The position numbers were made by a program, and so were the translations under genes. Source: Shewanella mangrovisoli (GTDB taxonomy: Bacteria; Pseudomonadota; Gammaproteobacteria; Enterobacterales; Shewanellaceae). From it: a stretch of 64,000 nt of DNA. Below the pieces are notes generated by a model. That model ran no database searches. It was not told the DNA's origin and saw nothing but the letters and a program-made list of their open reading frames with translations. Shown piece after piece: positions 10,217-19,816 of the stretch. Each line of letters begins with the position of its first letter. The first letter of the stretch is position 1. The stretch lies in assembly GCF_019457635.1 (NCBI RefSeq), contig NZ_CP080412.1:1488001-1552000 (forward strand), in the 5' to 3' direction.

Positions 10217-10837
10217 ATGACTCTGTCCTCCGATATCCCGATGAGCCGCAGTGAACAAAAGAAACAGCAGGTGCTGGTGGCGGCCATTGACTTGTTTTGC
10301 CGCCAGGGGTTTCCCCATACCAGCATGGATGAAGTGGCGAAACAGGCGGGCGTGTCCAAACAAACGGTGTACTCCCACTACGGCAGTAAAGATGATTTGT
10401 TTGTGGCGGCGATTGAATCCAAGTGCGTTGGCCACAACTTAAATGCCGACTTACTCAGCGACCCAAGTCAACCCGAAGCGACCCTCACCGAATTTGCGCT
10501 GCAATTTGGTGAGATGATTGTTAGCCCTGAGGCTATTACCGTATTTAAAGCCTGTGTGGCGCAATCGGAGAGCCACCCAGAAGTGTCGCGATTGTTTTTT
10601 GAGGCGGGGCCACAGCATATGCTCGCCATGTTGACAAAGTATTTAGCGGCGGTTGAAGCGCTTGGCGTGTATCGCTTTCCGCAGCCGCATCATTGTGCGG
10701 TTCGTTTATGTTTAATGCTGTTTGGTGAATTGAAACTCAGGTTAGAGTTGGGGCTAGAAACCGAGAGTTTATTGGGAGAACGTGAGCAGTATATTCGGGG
10801 TTGTGCCGAGATGTTTTTGAAAGCCTACCGAGTGTAA
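10217..10837 (+). CDS. TetR/AcrR family transcriptional regulator
   Basis: One-component regulator. The N-terminal helix-turn-helix is clear: VLVAAIDLFCRQGFPHTSMD followed by EVAKQAGVSKQTVYSHYGSK; the C-terminal half is a ligand-binding domain of the TetR_C (AefR-like) kind. It is divergent from the RND efflux operon, which is the usual arrangement for a repressor of that pump. The start is uncertain: ATG 10217 is used, an in-frame TTG lies at 10205 and another ATG at 10244, and no strong ribosome site decides between them. Confidence 0.88.
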   Translation: MTLSSDIPMSRSEQKKQQVLVAAIDLFCRQGFPHTSMDEVAKQAGVSKQTVYSHYGSKDDLFVAAIESKCVGHNLNADLLSDPSQPEATLTEFALQFGEMIVSPEAITVFKACVAQSESHPEVSRLFFEAGPQHMLAMLTKYLAAVEALGVYRFPQPHHCAVRLCLMLFGELKLRLELGLETESLLGEREQYIRGCAEMFLKAYRV

Positions 10838-10949
10838 CGGCGTTAAGCAGTTAGTATCAGTTTGTATCTTCTTCGAAAAGAGTGAACTTTTGTTTTAAAT
10901 CGAGCGTATTATTCGCGACAAATTACTCACAGTAACGCAAGGAGCAGGC

Positions 10950-11897
10950 GTGACTACATCACTTGATTCTCGAGTCAGCATAAAACCCGGTCTTGTTTGC
11001 ATGGGATTGGGGCTGATGGCTTTTTTAAGCAATTCCGTATTCGCGGCTGAGGCGCGCCAACAAGCGCAATATAAACCGTTCAAGCTGAGCATATCGCAGA
11101 TTAGTACCCAGAGTGCATCGGTTGCCAATGGCGATACAGAGTTGCAGCGGGACAGCTTATTACTCAACGCCAGCGTTAATATTCCCTTGGATAAACAGTG
11201 GTCTATTGGCATGCGCGTCGGTTACGACAGGCTCGACTACGATTGGCGCAATATCCGTTTAACGGGGGCGAATAACGCCGGAGGCCTGTTTAGTGATGCG
11301 GGTGAAACCTGGGAAAATATTGACCGTTACCGTGCGGGTGTATCCCTTAGTTATCGAATGGATAAGCATTGGTCCTTCATGCTGTCGCCACAACTTCAAT
11401 ATGCCTATGCTGATACCGCATCGGCGAGCCATGCGCAGAGTTATGGTGTGGTGGCTTCGGCCATGTATGCTTTTGAGTCGGGCAATATGCTCGGTTTTGG
11501 CGTTGCGTATTTAAACGATATCGATGAAGTACGCACTATGCCTTACCTGGCGGTGAGTTGGCAGATTAATGATCGTTGGCGGTTAGCTAACCCGTTCCAA
11601 GCGGGATTTAGTGGCCCTGCGGGTTTGGAGCTGAGTTATCAAGTGAGCCCTGCATGGAATGTCGGCTTTGGTAATTCACGTCGCACCGAGAGATTTTTAG
11701 TCGCCGATAAGGATACCGTGGTAGAGACAAACGAGTGGGTGAGTTATCTGCGTGCTGGTTGGCAAGCTACACCAGCCATAGCGCTGAATCTTTACGCGGG
11801 TTACTACTTTAATGGTGAATTGGAAGTCACCCATCAAGCGGCGCTCGACATCGATAACCAAGGCGCTGCCGCCTTGGATCTCGAGTTTCGATTTTAA
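10950..11897 (+). CDS. Outer-membrane beta-barrel protein (DUF6268-like)
   Basis: A 315-residue secreted protein. It has a long N-region and a signal peptide ending SVFAAEA (about residue 36), then alternating amphipathic strands and a C-terminal LDLEFRF ending in Phe, which is the BAM recognition signature of outer-membrane barrels. The GTG start has AAGGAG 5 nt upstream. The overall pattern resembles DUF6268-type barrels; function unknown. Its TAA is immediately followed by the reversed TAA of the next gene, with no gap. Confidence 0.75.
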   Translation: MTTSLDSRVSIKPGLVCMGLGLMAFLSNSVFAAEARQQAQYKPFKLSISQISTQSASVANGDTELQRDSLLLNASVNIPLDKQWSIGMRVGYDRLDYDWRNIRLTGANNAGGLFSDAGETWENIDRYRAGVSLSYRMDKHWSFMLSPQLQYAYADTASASHAQSYGVVASAMYAFESGNMLGFGVAYLNDIDEVRTMPYLAVSWQINDRWRLANPFQAGFSGPAGLELSYQVSPAWNVGFGNSRRTERFLVADKDTVVETNEWVSYLRAGWQATPAIALNLYAGYYFNGELEVTHQAALDIDNQGAAALDLEFRF

Positions 11898-12458
11898 TTA
11901 CTGGCCCAGCATGGCCTCTTTGAGGCTCTTCTGGGCAGGTTTTTCCCCTAGCCAGATTTTGAGTAAGGCCTGGCGGAACATTTCCCCTTCAATCGTGGCT
12001 TGTTCTTGGCCATTTTTATAGGCGGTAACGCCACGGCTTTTGTCAGCGACCAAGGTAAATTGGTCGCCTTCTTTGATTTCATCCTTAAATAGCGCCATAA
12101 AAGCATCAATTTGTGGCTGAATATCCGTCGTATTATCGGCGGTTGCGTGCTCAAAACCTTCGGTTATCGCATCACGCATTTTCTCAGACGTAATCATCCC
12201 CGATGTAATATTCAGGCGAATCGCCGCAACCGAGGCATTGATCACCTCGGTCATGGTTTTGCTCGGGGTGGGGACATACAGGCTACCCACATACAAATCC
12301 ATAAAGAATTTGCTGCGAACACCAACGCCATTCAATTGCAGCGACTGAGCGTCGAGCGTGATGCTGTCGGCGACTTGGACACCAGAGACTTCTTTTGCTT
12401 GGGTGAATAGTGGAAAAAGCAAAGCGGTAGATAGTGTCAGGGTTGAGAGTAACTTCAT
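11898..12458 (-). CDS. Chalcone isomerase-like periplasmic protein
   Basis: A 186-residue exported protein with a signal peptide ending FTQAKE and a chalcone-isomerase-like fold domain: VGVRSKFFMDLYVGSLYVPT is the typical strand-helix region, and the pattern of KMRDAITEGFEH fits the family (Chalcone_3 type). Bacterial members are not known to isomerise chalcone. ATG 12458 is chosen because GAGGTG sits 6 nt upstream. Two more ATGs lie at 12461 and 12470. Confidence 0.85.
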   Translation of the reverse strand: MKLLSTLTLSTALLFPLFTQAKEVSGVQVADSITLDAQSLQLNGVGVRSKFFMDLYVGSLYVPTPSKTMTEVINASVAAIRLNITSGMITSEKMRDAITEGFEHATADNTTDIQPQIDAFMALFKDEIKEGDQFTLVADKSRGVTAYKNGQEQATIEGEMFRQALLKIWLGEKPAQKSLKEAMLGQ

Positions 12459-12569
12459 CATACACCTCATATTTTTTAGTTATGGTCGTTGAGCGTATCC
12501 TAGGATTGACGGCTCAAACGAAGATTAATCTGTCGATTGCCAAGCGATACTAATCGAAACCAAAGAGGA

Positions 12570-12599
12570 GCGATAGCCTGATCTGTGCCAAGCTATCGC
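12570..12599. repeat. Inverted repeat GCGATAGC / GCTATCGC
   Basis: Perfect 8-bp arms with a 14-nt loop, about 100 nt downstream of the DUF2947 gene on its strand and 110 nt upstream of the chalcone-isomerase-like gene. No clean T-run follows, so it is only a possible weak terminator. Confidence 0.4.
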
Positions 12600-12701
12600 C
12601 AAGAGGTAAATCAAGTTGGACTGCTTGCTTTTGATGGACACCCTAAGAAGGCAAAAGTCGGAATGATTGGTTTGAGCCATTCGACTTATTGGCAGGCGGG
12701 A

Positions 12702-13187
12702 TTAGCCACGAACGCCTAATTTATATTGGCCGTTTTGCTCAAACATCACCGCTTGTTTCTGCTTAGGGGAGATCAGGATTGGGCCATCATCGAAAAACAG
12801 AAAGCACTTCCAATTGCGAACAAAGACATCCCAACGGGTCTCAATCACTTGATATTTTTCGTAGCAAAAATAGACCTGTGTATCATCTGGCCACTGGATA
12901 AACTCGGCCAACATCTCGGGTAGACTGTTATCCTCACTGTCCCACGCACTCTGCCAATGATCCGTTTTGACCCATGCGTTGGCTTTAGCGGCCCAATCCC
13001 CTTTAGTAAACTGCTCAGCGCGGCTACTTTTATTGCTAATCCACTGATTCCAAACCAACATGGCGCTTTTATCCGTCAGCGGCAGAATGCCAGTCTTGTC
13101 TTCATCGCTCACAGGCAAGTCTTTGTGGTTAAAAATCCACTTACGGCGATAATCATTCAAGGGGATATAGGAAAATTTACTATTCAA
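12702..13187 (-). CDS. DUF2947 family protein
   Basis: A 161-residue cytosolic protein rich in Trp and aromatic residues (e.g. ETRWDVFVRNWKCFLFFDDG). It resembles the DUF2947 family found in Shewanella and Vibrio; its function is unknown. The only start in reach is TTG at 13187, so the N-terminus is less certain. It lies just before the shift to AT-rich glycosylation genes. Confidence 0.75.
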   Translation of the reverse strand: MNSKFSYIPLNDYRRKWIFNHKDLPVSDEDKTGILPLTDKSAMLVWNQWISNKSSRAEQFTKGDWAAKANAWVKTDHWQSAWDSEDNSLPEMLAEFIQWPDDTQVYFCYEKYQVIETRWDVFVRNWKCFLFFDDGPILISPKQKQAVMFEQNGQYKLGVRG

Positions 13188-13400
13188 GAGACCGATCTTC
13201 TACAAGTTAAAAACTGACATGTAATATACCATTTTCAGCCCTAGCACACAGTAAGAGAGTCGATAATTATCCCTTGAGACAGAGATATGGCATGACTTGT
13301 TGTTTTGGCTTATATTTTGCTTGTGTGTAAGCTAGTGGTAGATTCGTCAATTATCAGTGATATCGAAGCTTGTACTTTTTATGAGCATGGGTGGTTCAAT

Positions 13401-14453
13401 ATGAATAACAGTTGGTTAAGGTCTCTTCTCACCGCAAACGATTCCATTCTTAAGGCTATCGAAGTATTAAACAATGAGATAATTAAAGTAGTCTTAGTTG
13501 TTGATGATGAAAGTAGATTACTTGGCACTATCACGGATGGAGATATCAGGCGCGGTATTTTAAGAGGTGTAAGTCTAGCCTCAAGTGTGTCAGAGATCAT
13601 GTTCACTACTCCTGTTGCAGCGCCACTTGGTACGAGTAAAAAAATACTTGCCAAAATGATGCATGACAAGGCAATCACTTCAATTCCACTAATCGAAAAT
13701 GGAAAAGTTGTAGATTTACAGACATTAAGTTCTGTTTCTAAAAAGTTCGAGCATCTAAATCCTGTTTTTCTGATGGCAGGTGGATTTGGTACACGACTTA
13801 GACCATTGACAGATAACTACCCCAAGCCATTACTCAATGTGGGTGGTCGTCCGATACTGGAAACAATTTTACTCAGTTTCATTAGAGCTGGATTTGTCAA
13901 TTTCTATATCTCTGTATTTTATAAGCCTGAACTGATTCGAGCGCATTTTGGTGATGGCTCCAAATGGGGAGTAAATATACAATACATAGAAGAAAACCAA
14001 CCATTGGGGACTGGTGGTGCCTTAAGCTTATTGCCGAAAGATTTACCTGAATTACCATTGATCATGATGAATGGTGATATTCTGACAAATGTAGATTTTG
14101 AACGATTATTAGAATTTCATAATGATAATAGTGCAATGGCGACCATGTGTGTTAGAGATTATGAGTATCAGGTCCCTTATGGTGTCATTACTGGTGATGG
14201 GCATCATATTTTGTCTATGGAAGAAAAACCTGTTCAACGTTTTTTTGTTAATGCTGGAATTTATGTATTAACTCCTGAATTAGTCAGAAAAGTTGAAGCT
14301 AACACTAGAATAGATATGCCAACATTATTACAAATCGTTATTGAAGAGAATAAAGAAGTTTTAATGTTTCCAATTCATGAATATTGGTTAGATATCGGTA
14401 GATTAGATGATTTTGACAGGGCCCAAGCAGATATCGTAAGGTTAGGAATATAG
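13401..14453 (+). CDS. ptmE: CBS-domain nucleotidyltransferase, PtmE-like
   Basis: Predicted glucosamine-1-phosphate guanylyltransferase, the first committed step of the GDP-sugar route to legionaminic acid. Residues about 1-115 carry a CBS pair (VVDDESRLLGTITDGDIRRG), and residues about 120-350 a sugar-nucleotide transferase fold with MAGGFGTRLRPLTDNYPKPL, where the GGFGTRLRP loop binds nucleotide and the Lys contacts phosphate. ATG 13401 is preferred over an extension back to 13305 because family members start at this point. The stop lies 6 nt before legF. The fusion CBS-NTase is typical of PtmE; assignment of GlcN-1-P as substrate is from the pathway context. Confidence 0.85.
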   Translation: MNNSWLRSLLTANDSILKAIEVLNNEIIKVVLVVDDESRLLGTITDGDIRRGILRGVSLASSVSEIMFTTPVAAPLGTSKKILAKMMHDKAITSIPLIENGKVVDLQTLSSVSKKFEHLNPVFLMAGGFGTRLRPLTDNYPKPLLNVGGRPILETILLSFIRAGFVNFYISVFYKPELIRAHFGDGSKWGVNIQYIEENQPLGTGGALSLLPKDLPELPLIMMNGDILTNVDFERLLEFHNDNSAMATMCVRDYEYQVPYGVITGDGHHILSMEEKPVQRFFVNAGIYVLTPELVRKVEANTRIDMPTLLQIVIEENKEVLMFPIHEYWLDIGRLDDFDRAQADIVRLGI

Positions 14454-14459
14454 TGAATT

Positions 14460-15155
14460 ATGAGTAAAATACTTGCCTTGATTCCTGCCAGAGGTGGTAG
14501 CAAAAGATTAAAAGGGAAAAATACTTTACCCTTTTTGGGGAAGCCTTTGATAGCACAAAGTGTTGAAGTGGCTAAAGCATGCCCTTTGGTCACATCTGTT
14601 GTTGTTAGTACTGATACAGAAGATATTGCTGAAGTTGCAAGGGAATATGGTGCATCAGTCCCTTTTCTTCGTCCGTCGGAGCTCTCTACGGATAAAGCAT
14701 CGTCATTAGATGTTGTTCTTCATGCTATTAACTTTTTAGAAAAACAAGGCGAAAACTATGATCTCTTATTGTTGCTTCAGCCAACATCGCCGTTAAGAAC
14801 GGTCGAAGATATTGCTCTGGCTATAAAACAATATAAAAATAAAAATGCTGATGGTGTTATTTCTGTTACCGAATGTGAACACAGCCCGTTATGGTCAAAT
14901 GTTTTACCTGAAAATATGCAGTTAGATAACTTTATATCTGATGAAGTTATAAATAGAAGAAGTCAAGATTTACCTATCTATTATAGATTAAATGGTGCAA
15001 TTTATTTGTATTCGGTTGAGGAGTTGAAGAGGAGAGAGTCATTTTTTTACTCTCCAAATGTTTATGCTTATGTTATGCCAAACGAACGCTCAATTGATAT
15101 TGATAATAAGTTAGATTTTGATTTTGCAGAGTTTATTGCTTCTAAAAATGTTTGA
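14460..15155 (+). CDS. legF: CMP-legionaminate / acylneuraminate cytidylyltransferase
   Basis: Activates a nonulosonic acid with CTP to give the CMP-sugar used by glycosyltransferases. The N-terminal motif ALIPARGGSKRLKGKN is the CTP-binding signature of NeuA/LegF/PseF enzymes, followed by LLLLQPTSPLR. At 231 residues it is a normal single-domain member. Neighbouring LegB/LegC/LegG/LegI genes point to legionaminic rather than neuraminic acid, but the substrate cannot be proven from sequence. Confidence 0.9.
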   Translation: MSKILALIPARGGSKRLKGKNTLPFLGKPLIAQSVEVAKACPLVTSVVVSTDTEDIAEVAREYGASVPFLRPSELSTDKASSLDVVLHAINFLEKQGENYDLLLLLQPTSPLRTVEDIALAIKQYKNKNADGVISVTECEHSPLWSNVLPENMQLDNFISDEVINRRSQDLPIYYRLNGAIYLYSVEELKRRESFFYSPNVYAYVMPNERSIDIDNKLDFDFAEFIASKNV

Positions 15156-15177
15156 TTAATAATTTGAAGGATTGGAT

Positions 15178-17652
15178 GTGATTAATAAAGAAAAAAATGA
15201 AAGCAGTGGATTGTGTTTTTCATCCAATAGGTTTGGTGAGAAAGTTATTCATGCAATAAATCAAATCACATTTGATCGCTTCGAGTCAAAAACGGTTTTC
15301 AAATCTCATTTCAAAGATGAAATATTCGAAAAAGATACTTTTAATGTTGTCATCGGTACAGATTCAGGTTTATTGATTGACTACATTGTTAACTCTAGGA
15401 ATGATGATAACTCCGTATATTATTTCGTTGAACATCAAGATGTAATAGGGTTTTTGAATAAAGATGTTAATAGTATTGAGAGAGAAAATGTTTTTCTACT
15501 AAATTATGAAGATTGGGAAGACATAATTAATAACAGTAACATAGCTCAGTATATATACAAAAATAAGTTAAGATTTTTTGAGTCGCTAGGTGCATGTTAT
15601 GACTATCTTGATATCTACCACGGTATTAAATTTAAGGCGCATGCATTTTTAGAACGGTTATCATTTTTGAATCGCGTTACATTAGGTAGTGAGAATTTTA
15701 TAATAAGGCAATTACAAAATGTATGCGAAAACATTCTTCCTGCTATGCCTTTAAAAGGGTGTTTTGATGGGGCATCATGCATAATTTTAGGGGGTGGGCC
15801 TTCATTAGATGATGTTATACCATGGGTTATTCATAATAAAGAATCAATGGTAATTATAGCTGTTTCAAGAATAGCTAAACGACTTCAAGATGTAGGGTTA
15901 ATACCTGATATAGTTGTGTCTGTTGATCCTTTTGATGACAGTTTTGATGTCAGTAAAGAAGCTCTATTTTTCCCATCTCATGTAATTTTAGTTAACTCTT
16001 ATCACGTTGTTTCTTCATTAGTCTCTCAATGGAATGGACCTAACATTTATCTTGGGTCAAGATTTCCATGGGGGAGTAAGTGTAACCTTGAGAATATATT
16101 ATCAGCTGGACCGACAGTCACAAATTCTGCTCTATCGTTTGCCTTAGGTGTAGGTTTTTCACAAATTCTTTTTGCAGGCGTTGATTTATGCTTCTCATCG
16201 GATGGTTATACACATGCAAAAGGTAGTATAGAAGCATCCTTTGGGCCTAGCTTAACTGCAGATGGTTTATGGGTTGAAACAAACAATGGACAAAAAGCTG
16301 AAACATCTTTTCCACTAGTAACAGCAAAGGAAAAAATTGAACAGGCTTTAGAAGAAATGGATAAACCTGTTTCAGTTATCAATTTGGCTCGTAATGGTGC
16401 AAAGATAAAGGGTACAATTTATCAAGATATTATTGATATTGAATTGAATGGAGTATCTGACAGTGCCAGAAATATACTATCCCAATATTGTAGAACTTTG
16501 ACATCTTCTAAAAAAAATGATGCATATAAGGAAGCTTTTCATGAACTCATTAAGGTAAAGCGAGATTTATCGACAATTGTGTCACTCGCAAATGAGTGTA
16601 TTGAAGTTAATGCAAAATTCTATATGAAGGGAACTATTAATCTAGCAGATAAGCTGCAAAAAAAACAACAAATTTTAGATAAGAAGTATAGCTATTTAGG
16701 AAAGTTACTTAAAGCTTATGGATTAAGTTATTTTGTTGAGTTTATGGCTCCTGATAATGTAGAGGATTGGGATAATAAAAAGCTTGAAGAAAATGGTAGG
16801 TTATATTATCAAGCATATATAAATAGTGCACTCGGCCTTTTAAAACTCATTAATAATGCAATTAAAAGAACTGAATCTAGAATTGATGAGTTGAATGTTA
16901 ATCCAAACTTTGAAAATCTCTTAGCACAATGGGAGAACGATAGACAGTATGGTAGAGCTGCTTTTTATTTAAATAATAATTCAAGTGCATTGTCTGAAGG
17001 AATTTTAAATTCGTTTAAGATTATGGCGGATAAGTTTACTGAGTTGTTAAAATCTGATGACACTACGCACTTCAATACAATAAAGAAACAGGTGAGTATT
17101 GATAACTTAGAACATAAGGTTGTTCAATTATTTGCAAAAAGGGATATGGGGGGATTGTTAAAGCTAAACGCATCATTATCGATGCAACCTGGAGATGATA
17201 GTTCGAAACTATCTTTACAGTCTTTGATAAATGGCTATATCAATGTATTACGTAAAGAGCTAGATTTAGCATTGAGTTTTTTTGAAAATACAACTGTTGA
17301 AAATCATCGTATATATGCTCTTAATCAAATTGTCGGGATCTCAATCGGAAACCAAAATTATCATCGAGCCGTAGATGGATTGAAAGAATTAAGCGATTTT
17401 TCTCCTAGTTTTTTACCAAAGTTGGCACGTCTGCAATACTTGACTTCGGATGTTATAGGTGCAATTGAAAGCTATAATAAATATTTAACCCTTTTTGGAG
17501 AAGATATTCAAGTTTGGCTATCATTAGCTAAATTGTTCTTTGAGATCCAAGCTTATGACTCTGCGAAAGTGGCTTGTGAGTATATTATTAGTGTTGAGCC
17601 AGCTAATAAGATAGCATATGGTATGTTAAAAAATATTGCCACTTTGGAATAG
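15178..17652 (+). CDS. Maf-type flagellin glycosyltransferase (large)
   Basis: Motility-associated factor that transfers the nonulosonic acid to flagellin in the cytoplasm. The central DUF115/MptE-like domain is visible around residues 190-420 (CIILGGGPSLDDVIPWVI, then IPDIVVSVDP and LFAGVDLCF). The C-terminal ~250 residues are helical and repeat-like, with TPR character near the end (AIESYNKYLTLFGEDIQVWL). GTG 15178 is chosen because GAAGGA lies 6 nt upstream; an in-frame TTG at 15172 would sit directly on that site. Strongly AT-rich, unlike chromosomal neighbours. It shares only the central domain with the second Maf at 24976-26283. Confidence 0.85.
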   Translation: MINKEKNESSGLCFSSNRFGEKVIHAINQITFDRFESKTVFKSHFKDEIFEKDTFNVVIGTDSGLLIDYIVNSRNDDNSVYYFVEHQDVIGFLNKDVNSIERENVFLLNYEDWEDIINNSNIAQYIYKNKLRFFESLGACYDYLDIYHGIKFKAHAFLERLSFLNRVTLGSENFIIRQLQNVCENILPAMPLKGCFDGASCIILGGGPSLDDVIPWVIHNKESMVIIAVSRIAKRLQDVGLIPDIVVSVDPFDDSFDVSKEALFFPSHVILVNSYHVVSSLVSQWNGPNIYLGSRFPWGSKCNLENILSAGPTVTNSALSFALGVGFSQILFAGVDLCFSSDGYTHAKGSIEASFGPSLTADGLWVETNNGQKAETSFPLVTAKEKIEQALEEMDKPVSVINLARNGAKIKGTIYQDIIDIELNGVSDSARNILSQYCRTLTSSKKNDAYKEAFHELIKVKRDLSTIVSLANECIEVNAKFYMKGTINLADKLQKKQQILDKKYSYLGKLLKAYGLSYFVEFMAPDNVEDWDNKKLEENGRLYYQAYINSALGLLKLINNAIKRTESRIDELNVNPNFENLLAQWENDRQYGRAAFYLNNNSSALSEGILNSFKIMADKFTELLKSDDTTHFNTIKKQVSIDNLEHKVVQLFAKRDMGGLLKLNASLSMQPGDDSSKLSLQSLINGYINVLRKELDLALSFFENTTVENHRIYALNQIVGISIGNQNYHRAVDGLKELSDFSPSFLPKLARLQYLTSDVIGAIESYNKYLTLFGEDIQVWLSLAKLFFEIQAYDSAKVACEYIISVEPANKIAYGMLKNIATLE

Positions 17653-17676
17653 CACGATAAAGTAAATAATTATAAC

Positions 17677-18666
17677 TTATTCATTGGTAAGAATTTTGAT
17701 GGTATTTACTATTCTCTGCATGTCTTCATTGTTATAACGAGAGTCAACAGGTACTGATAGCCACTGAGTACTAATGTTATTTATTAAATTCATTTTTGGC
17801 CAGTGGTTAGGGAGGTAGATTTTATATTCCATTAATTTTAATTTTAATTTTTCAGCGTTAGGTAATTTTAATATGGCAAAGGAATAAAAGTCTGATTCGA
17901 TATTAACGATATGATCGGATAAGGAGTTTTTTAAAATAAAATAATTTTCATTTCTTCTTTTTCTTTCATCATCAATCTTAATATAAAACTCAAATAAACC
18001 AATCTGACTATTTAATGATATGCTGGTTATATCTTCTTGATTGTCTAAAATGAGTTCAGCTCTTTCGAAATCAGCTAAATAGTCCTTCTCAAGTTGTATG
18101 TTAAAATCATTGTTATGGTTAATATATTCGTACTTTTTGCTCTTGGCTTGATATTTTAATCTTGTAAAATTAGTTTCTGCCACTGGCCTTACTAATTTGT
18201 GTGGTAATTTTTTATTACTCAATAATATACTACCATCAGCGACAGATGTAATTTTTCTCAGACTATTAAAACTAAAGTAGGGGTTTGGGACTGTTGGTAT
18301 TCTAGGATAAGGGAAGAATACGTCATCAATGATAAGTATAGTTTTAGCATTAATGCTCTTTGGAAGTTGTGTTAATTGTCCAAAGTAATTTATAACGTAA
18401 AGTACATCGATTTCCTGATTTATTGAGGTCCAGTCAGGTTTAAGATCAGCTTTTATTTTATAAAAACTATATCTAATATTGTACATTTCTAGCATTAAGA
18501 TAATTGTTGAGCAAATATAGTCCGGTATAAAAAAGTGATGCTTTCGTAACTCCTCATTCTCTAAAATGAGTTTTAAGGAAAATCTTCCACTTTGAGTTAG
18601 GGCTTTTTGAGTGTTTTCATGAAACTCAGCTTCCCCTCCGATGGGTTTAATTCTTTGGAATGTCAT
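17677..18666 (-). CDS. DegT/DnrJ/EryC1-like aminotransferase family protein
   Basis: A 329-residue protein with a weak type-I PLP-aminotransferase pattern: YVINYFGQ, then ILIIDDVFF where the Asp would contact the pyridine N, then YFSFNSLRKITSVADGSILL with a candidate Schiff-base Lys in the RK pair. It is shorter and more diverged than the LegC gene in the same operon. It is last in the minus-strand operon, overlapping the legG end by 20 nt. The real substrate is unknown; it could modify the sugar or act in attaching it. Very AT-rich. Confidence 0.65.
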   Translation of the reverse strand: MTFQRIKPIGGEAEFHENTQKALTQSGRFSLKLILENEELRKHHFFIPDYICSTIILMLEMYNIRYSFYKIKADLKPDWTSINQEIDVLYVINYFGQLTQLPKSINAKTILIIDDVFFPYPRIPTVPNPYFSFNSLRKITSVADGSILLSNKKLPHKLVRPVAETNFTRLKYQAKSKKYEYINHNNDFNIQLEKDYLADFERAELILDNQEDITSISLNSQIGLFEFYIKIDDERKRRNENYFILKNSLSDHIVNIESDFYSFAILKLPNAEKLKLKLMEYKIYLPNHWPKMNLINNISTQWLSVPVDSRYNNEDMQRIVNTIKILTNE

Positions 18667-19816
18667 AAAATTTTTTAACCTTCAAAGTGTTTAAATCATA
18701 TTCCTTTAGAATATCTTTTACTTTTTTACCACTACCCCCTTTATCATATGGATTGATTACACCTTTAATCTCATCTATAAATTCACTACTGTATATTTTT
18801 TTTATTGATTGGCGTATTGAATCGAGTTCGTAATCTACATCAATAGTACTTTGGGCTCTAATTCTCCCTTGTTGTCTAGAACCTATATTAATACTTGGCA
18901 ATTTAAACGATGGTGTTTCTACAATACCACTTGACGAGTTTCCAATTATGGCATCAATATAGTTAAGTAGCGATAAATAACGTTTCTGACCTAGCGAGGT
19001 AAATGAAATTGATTTATCTTTATTTATCGATACATATTTATCTATCATATCATTTATTTTTCGTCCACCTCGGTCACTATTTGCCTTAGTAAATATTAGT
19101 AGAGTGTCTTTGAGTTCATCTAGTGCTTCAAGAATAGTCTTAAATGAAGCCACAATGGAATCTAAGTTATCAGTAGTGTCTGGATGATATGTAACTAACA
19201 AATTTTTTGAAAATAGTTTTCGCCCCAAGTTCATTTCTAATTCTTCTTTTGACATGAACTGCATTGTTCTAAGATTATCTAATCCTATTTCTCCAACAGT
19301 AAATACCCGTTCTGGACTCTCCCCCATTTGAATAACTCTATTCCTATAGGGTTCAATAGCTGTAAAATGCAAGTGTGATAACTTAGTTATTGCATGACGG
19401 AACATCTCATCAAGCACTCCTTCGGTTAACTCTCCTCCACTAATATGTGCAACTGGAATATTTGCAACATTTGCGGCTAAGACAATAGGAAGTAGTTCAT
19501 ATCTATCCCCTAGTACAACAACAATATCTGGCTGTAGATCATCATATACCTCTGAAAATGAAATTTGAGCTAATCCCATACTTTTACTTACGCCGATGGA
19601 GGAATCTGATGAAAGTAGGATTTCCACCTTTTTGGCTATGGGATATTTGTCTGTTTCAATTTCTTTTAGAGTGTAACCAAATTCTGGTGATAAATGTGTA
19701 CCTGTAGCAACCAATTGTAATGTTAAGTCTTGGTCCTTTTCGATTTCATGTAATAATGGCTTTAATAGGCCATACTCAGCTCTAGTTGCAGTAACTACAC
19801 AGATTTTTCTCGTCAT
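18647..19816 (-). CDS. legG: UDP/GDP-sugar 2-epimerase, hydrolysing (LegG/NeuC)
   Basis: Converts the nucleotide-linked 2,4-diacetamido sugar to the free 2-epimer (6-deoxy-ManNAc4NAc) for condensation by LegI. The 389 residues begin KICVVTATRAEYGLLKPLL and carry VVLGDRYELL, HISGGELTEG and DEMFRHAITKLSHLHF, the hallmark blocks of hydrolysing 2-epimerases. It overlaps legI by 4 nt (ATGA). Its place between legI and legC indicates the legionaminic route. Confidence 0.9.
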   Translation of the reverse strand: MTRKICVVTATRAEYGLLKPLLHEIEKDQDLTLQLVATGTHLSPEFGYTLKEIETDKYPIAKKVEILLSSDSSIGVSKSMGLAQISFSEVYDDLQPDIVVVLGDRYELLPIVLAANVANIPVAHISGGELTEGVLDEMFRHAITKLSHLHFTAIEPYRNRVIQMGESPERVFTVGEIGLDNLRTMQFMSKEELEMNLGRKLFSKNLLVTYHPDTTDNLDSIVASFKTILEALDELKDTLLIFTKANSDRGGRKINDMIDKYVSINKDKSISFTSLGQKRYLSLLNYIDAIIGNSSSGIVETPSFKLPSINIGSRQQGRIRAQSTIDVDYELDSIRQSIKKIYSSEFIDEIKGVINPYDKGGSGKKVKDILKEYDLNTLKVKKFYDIPKN

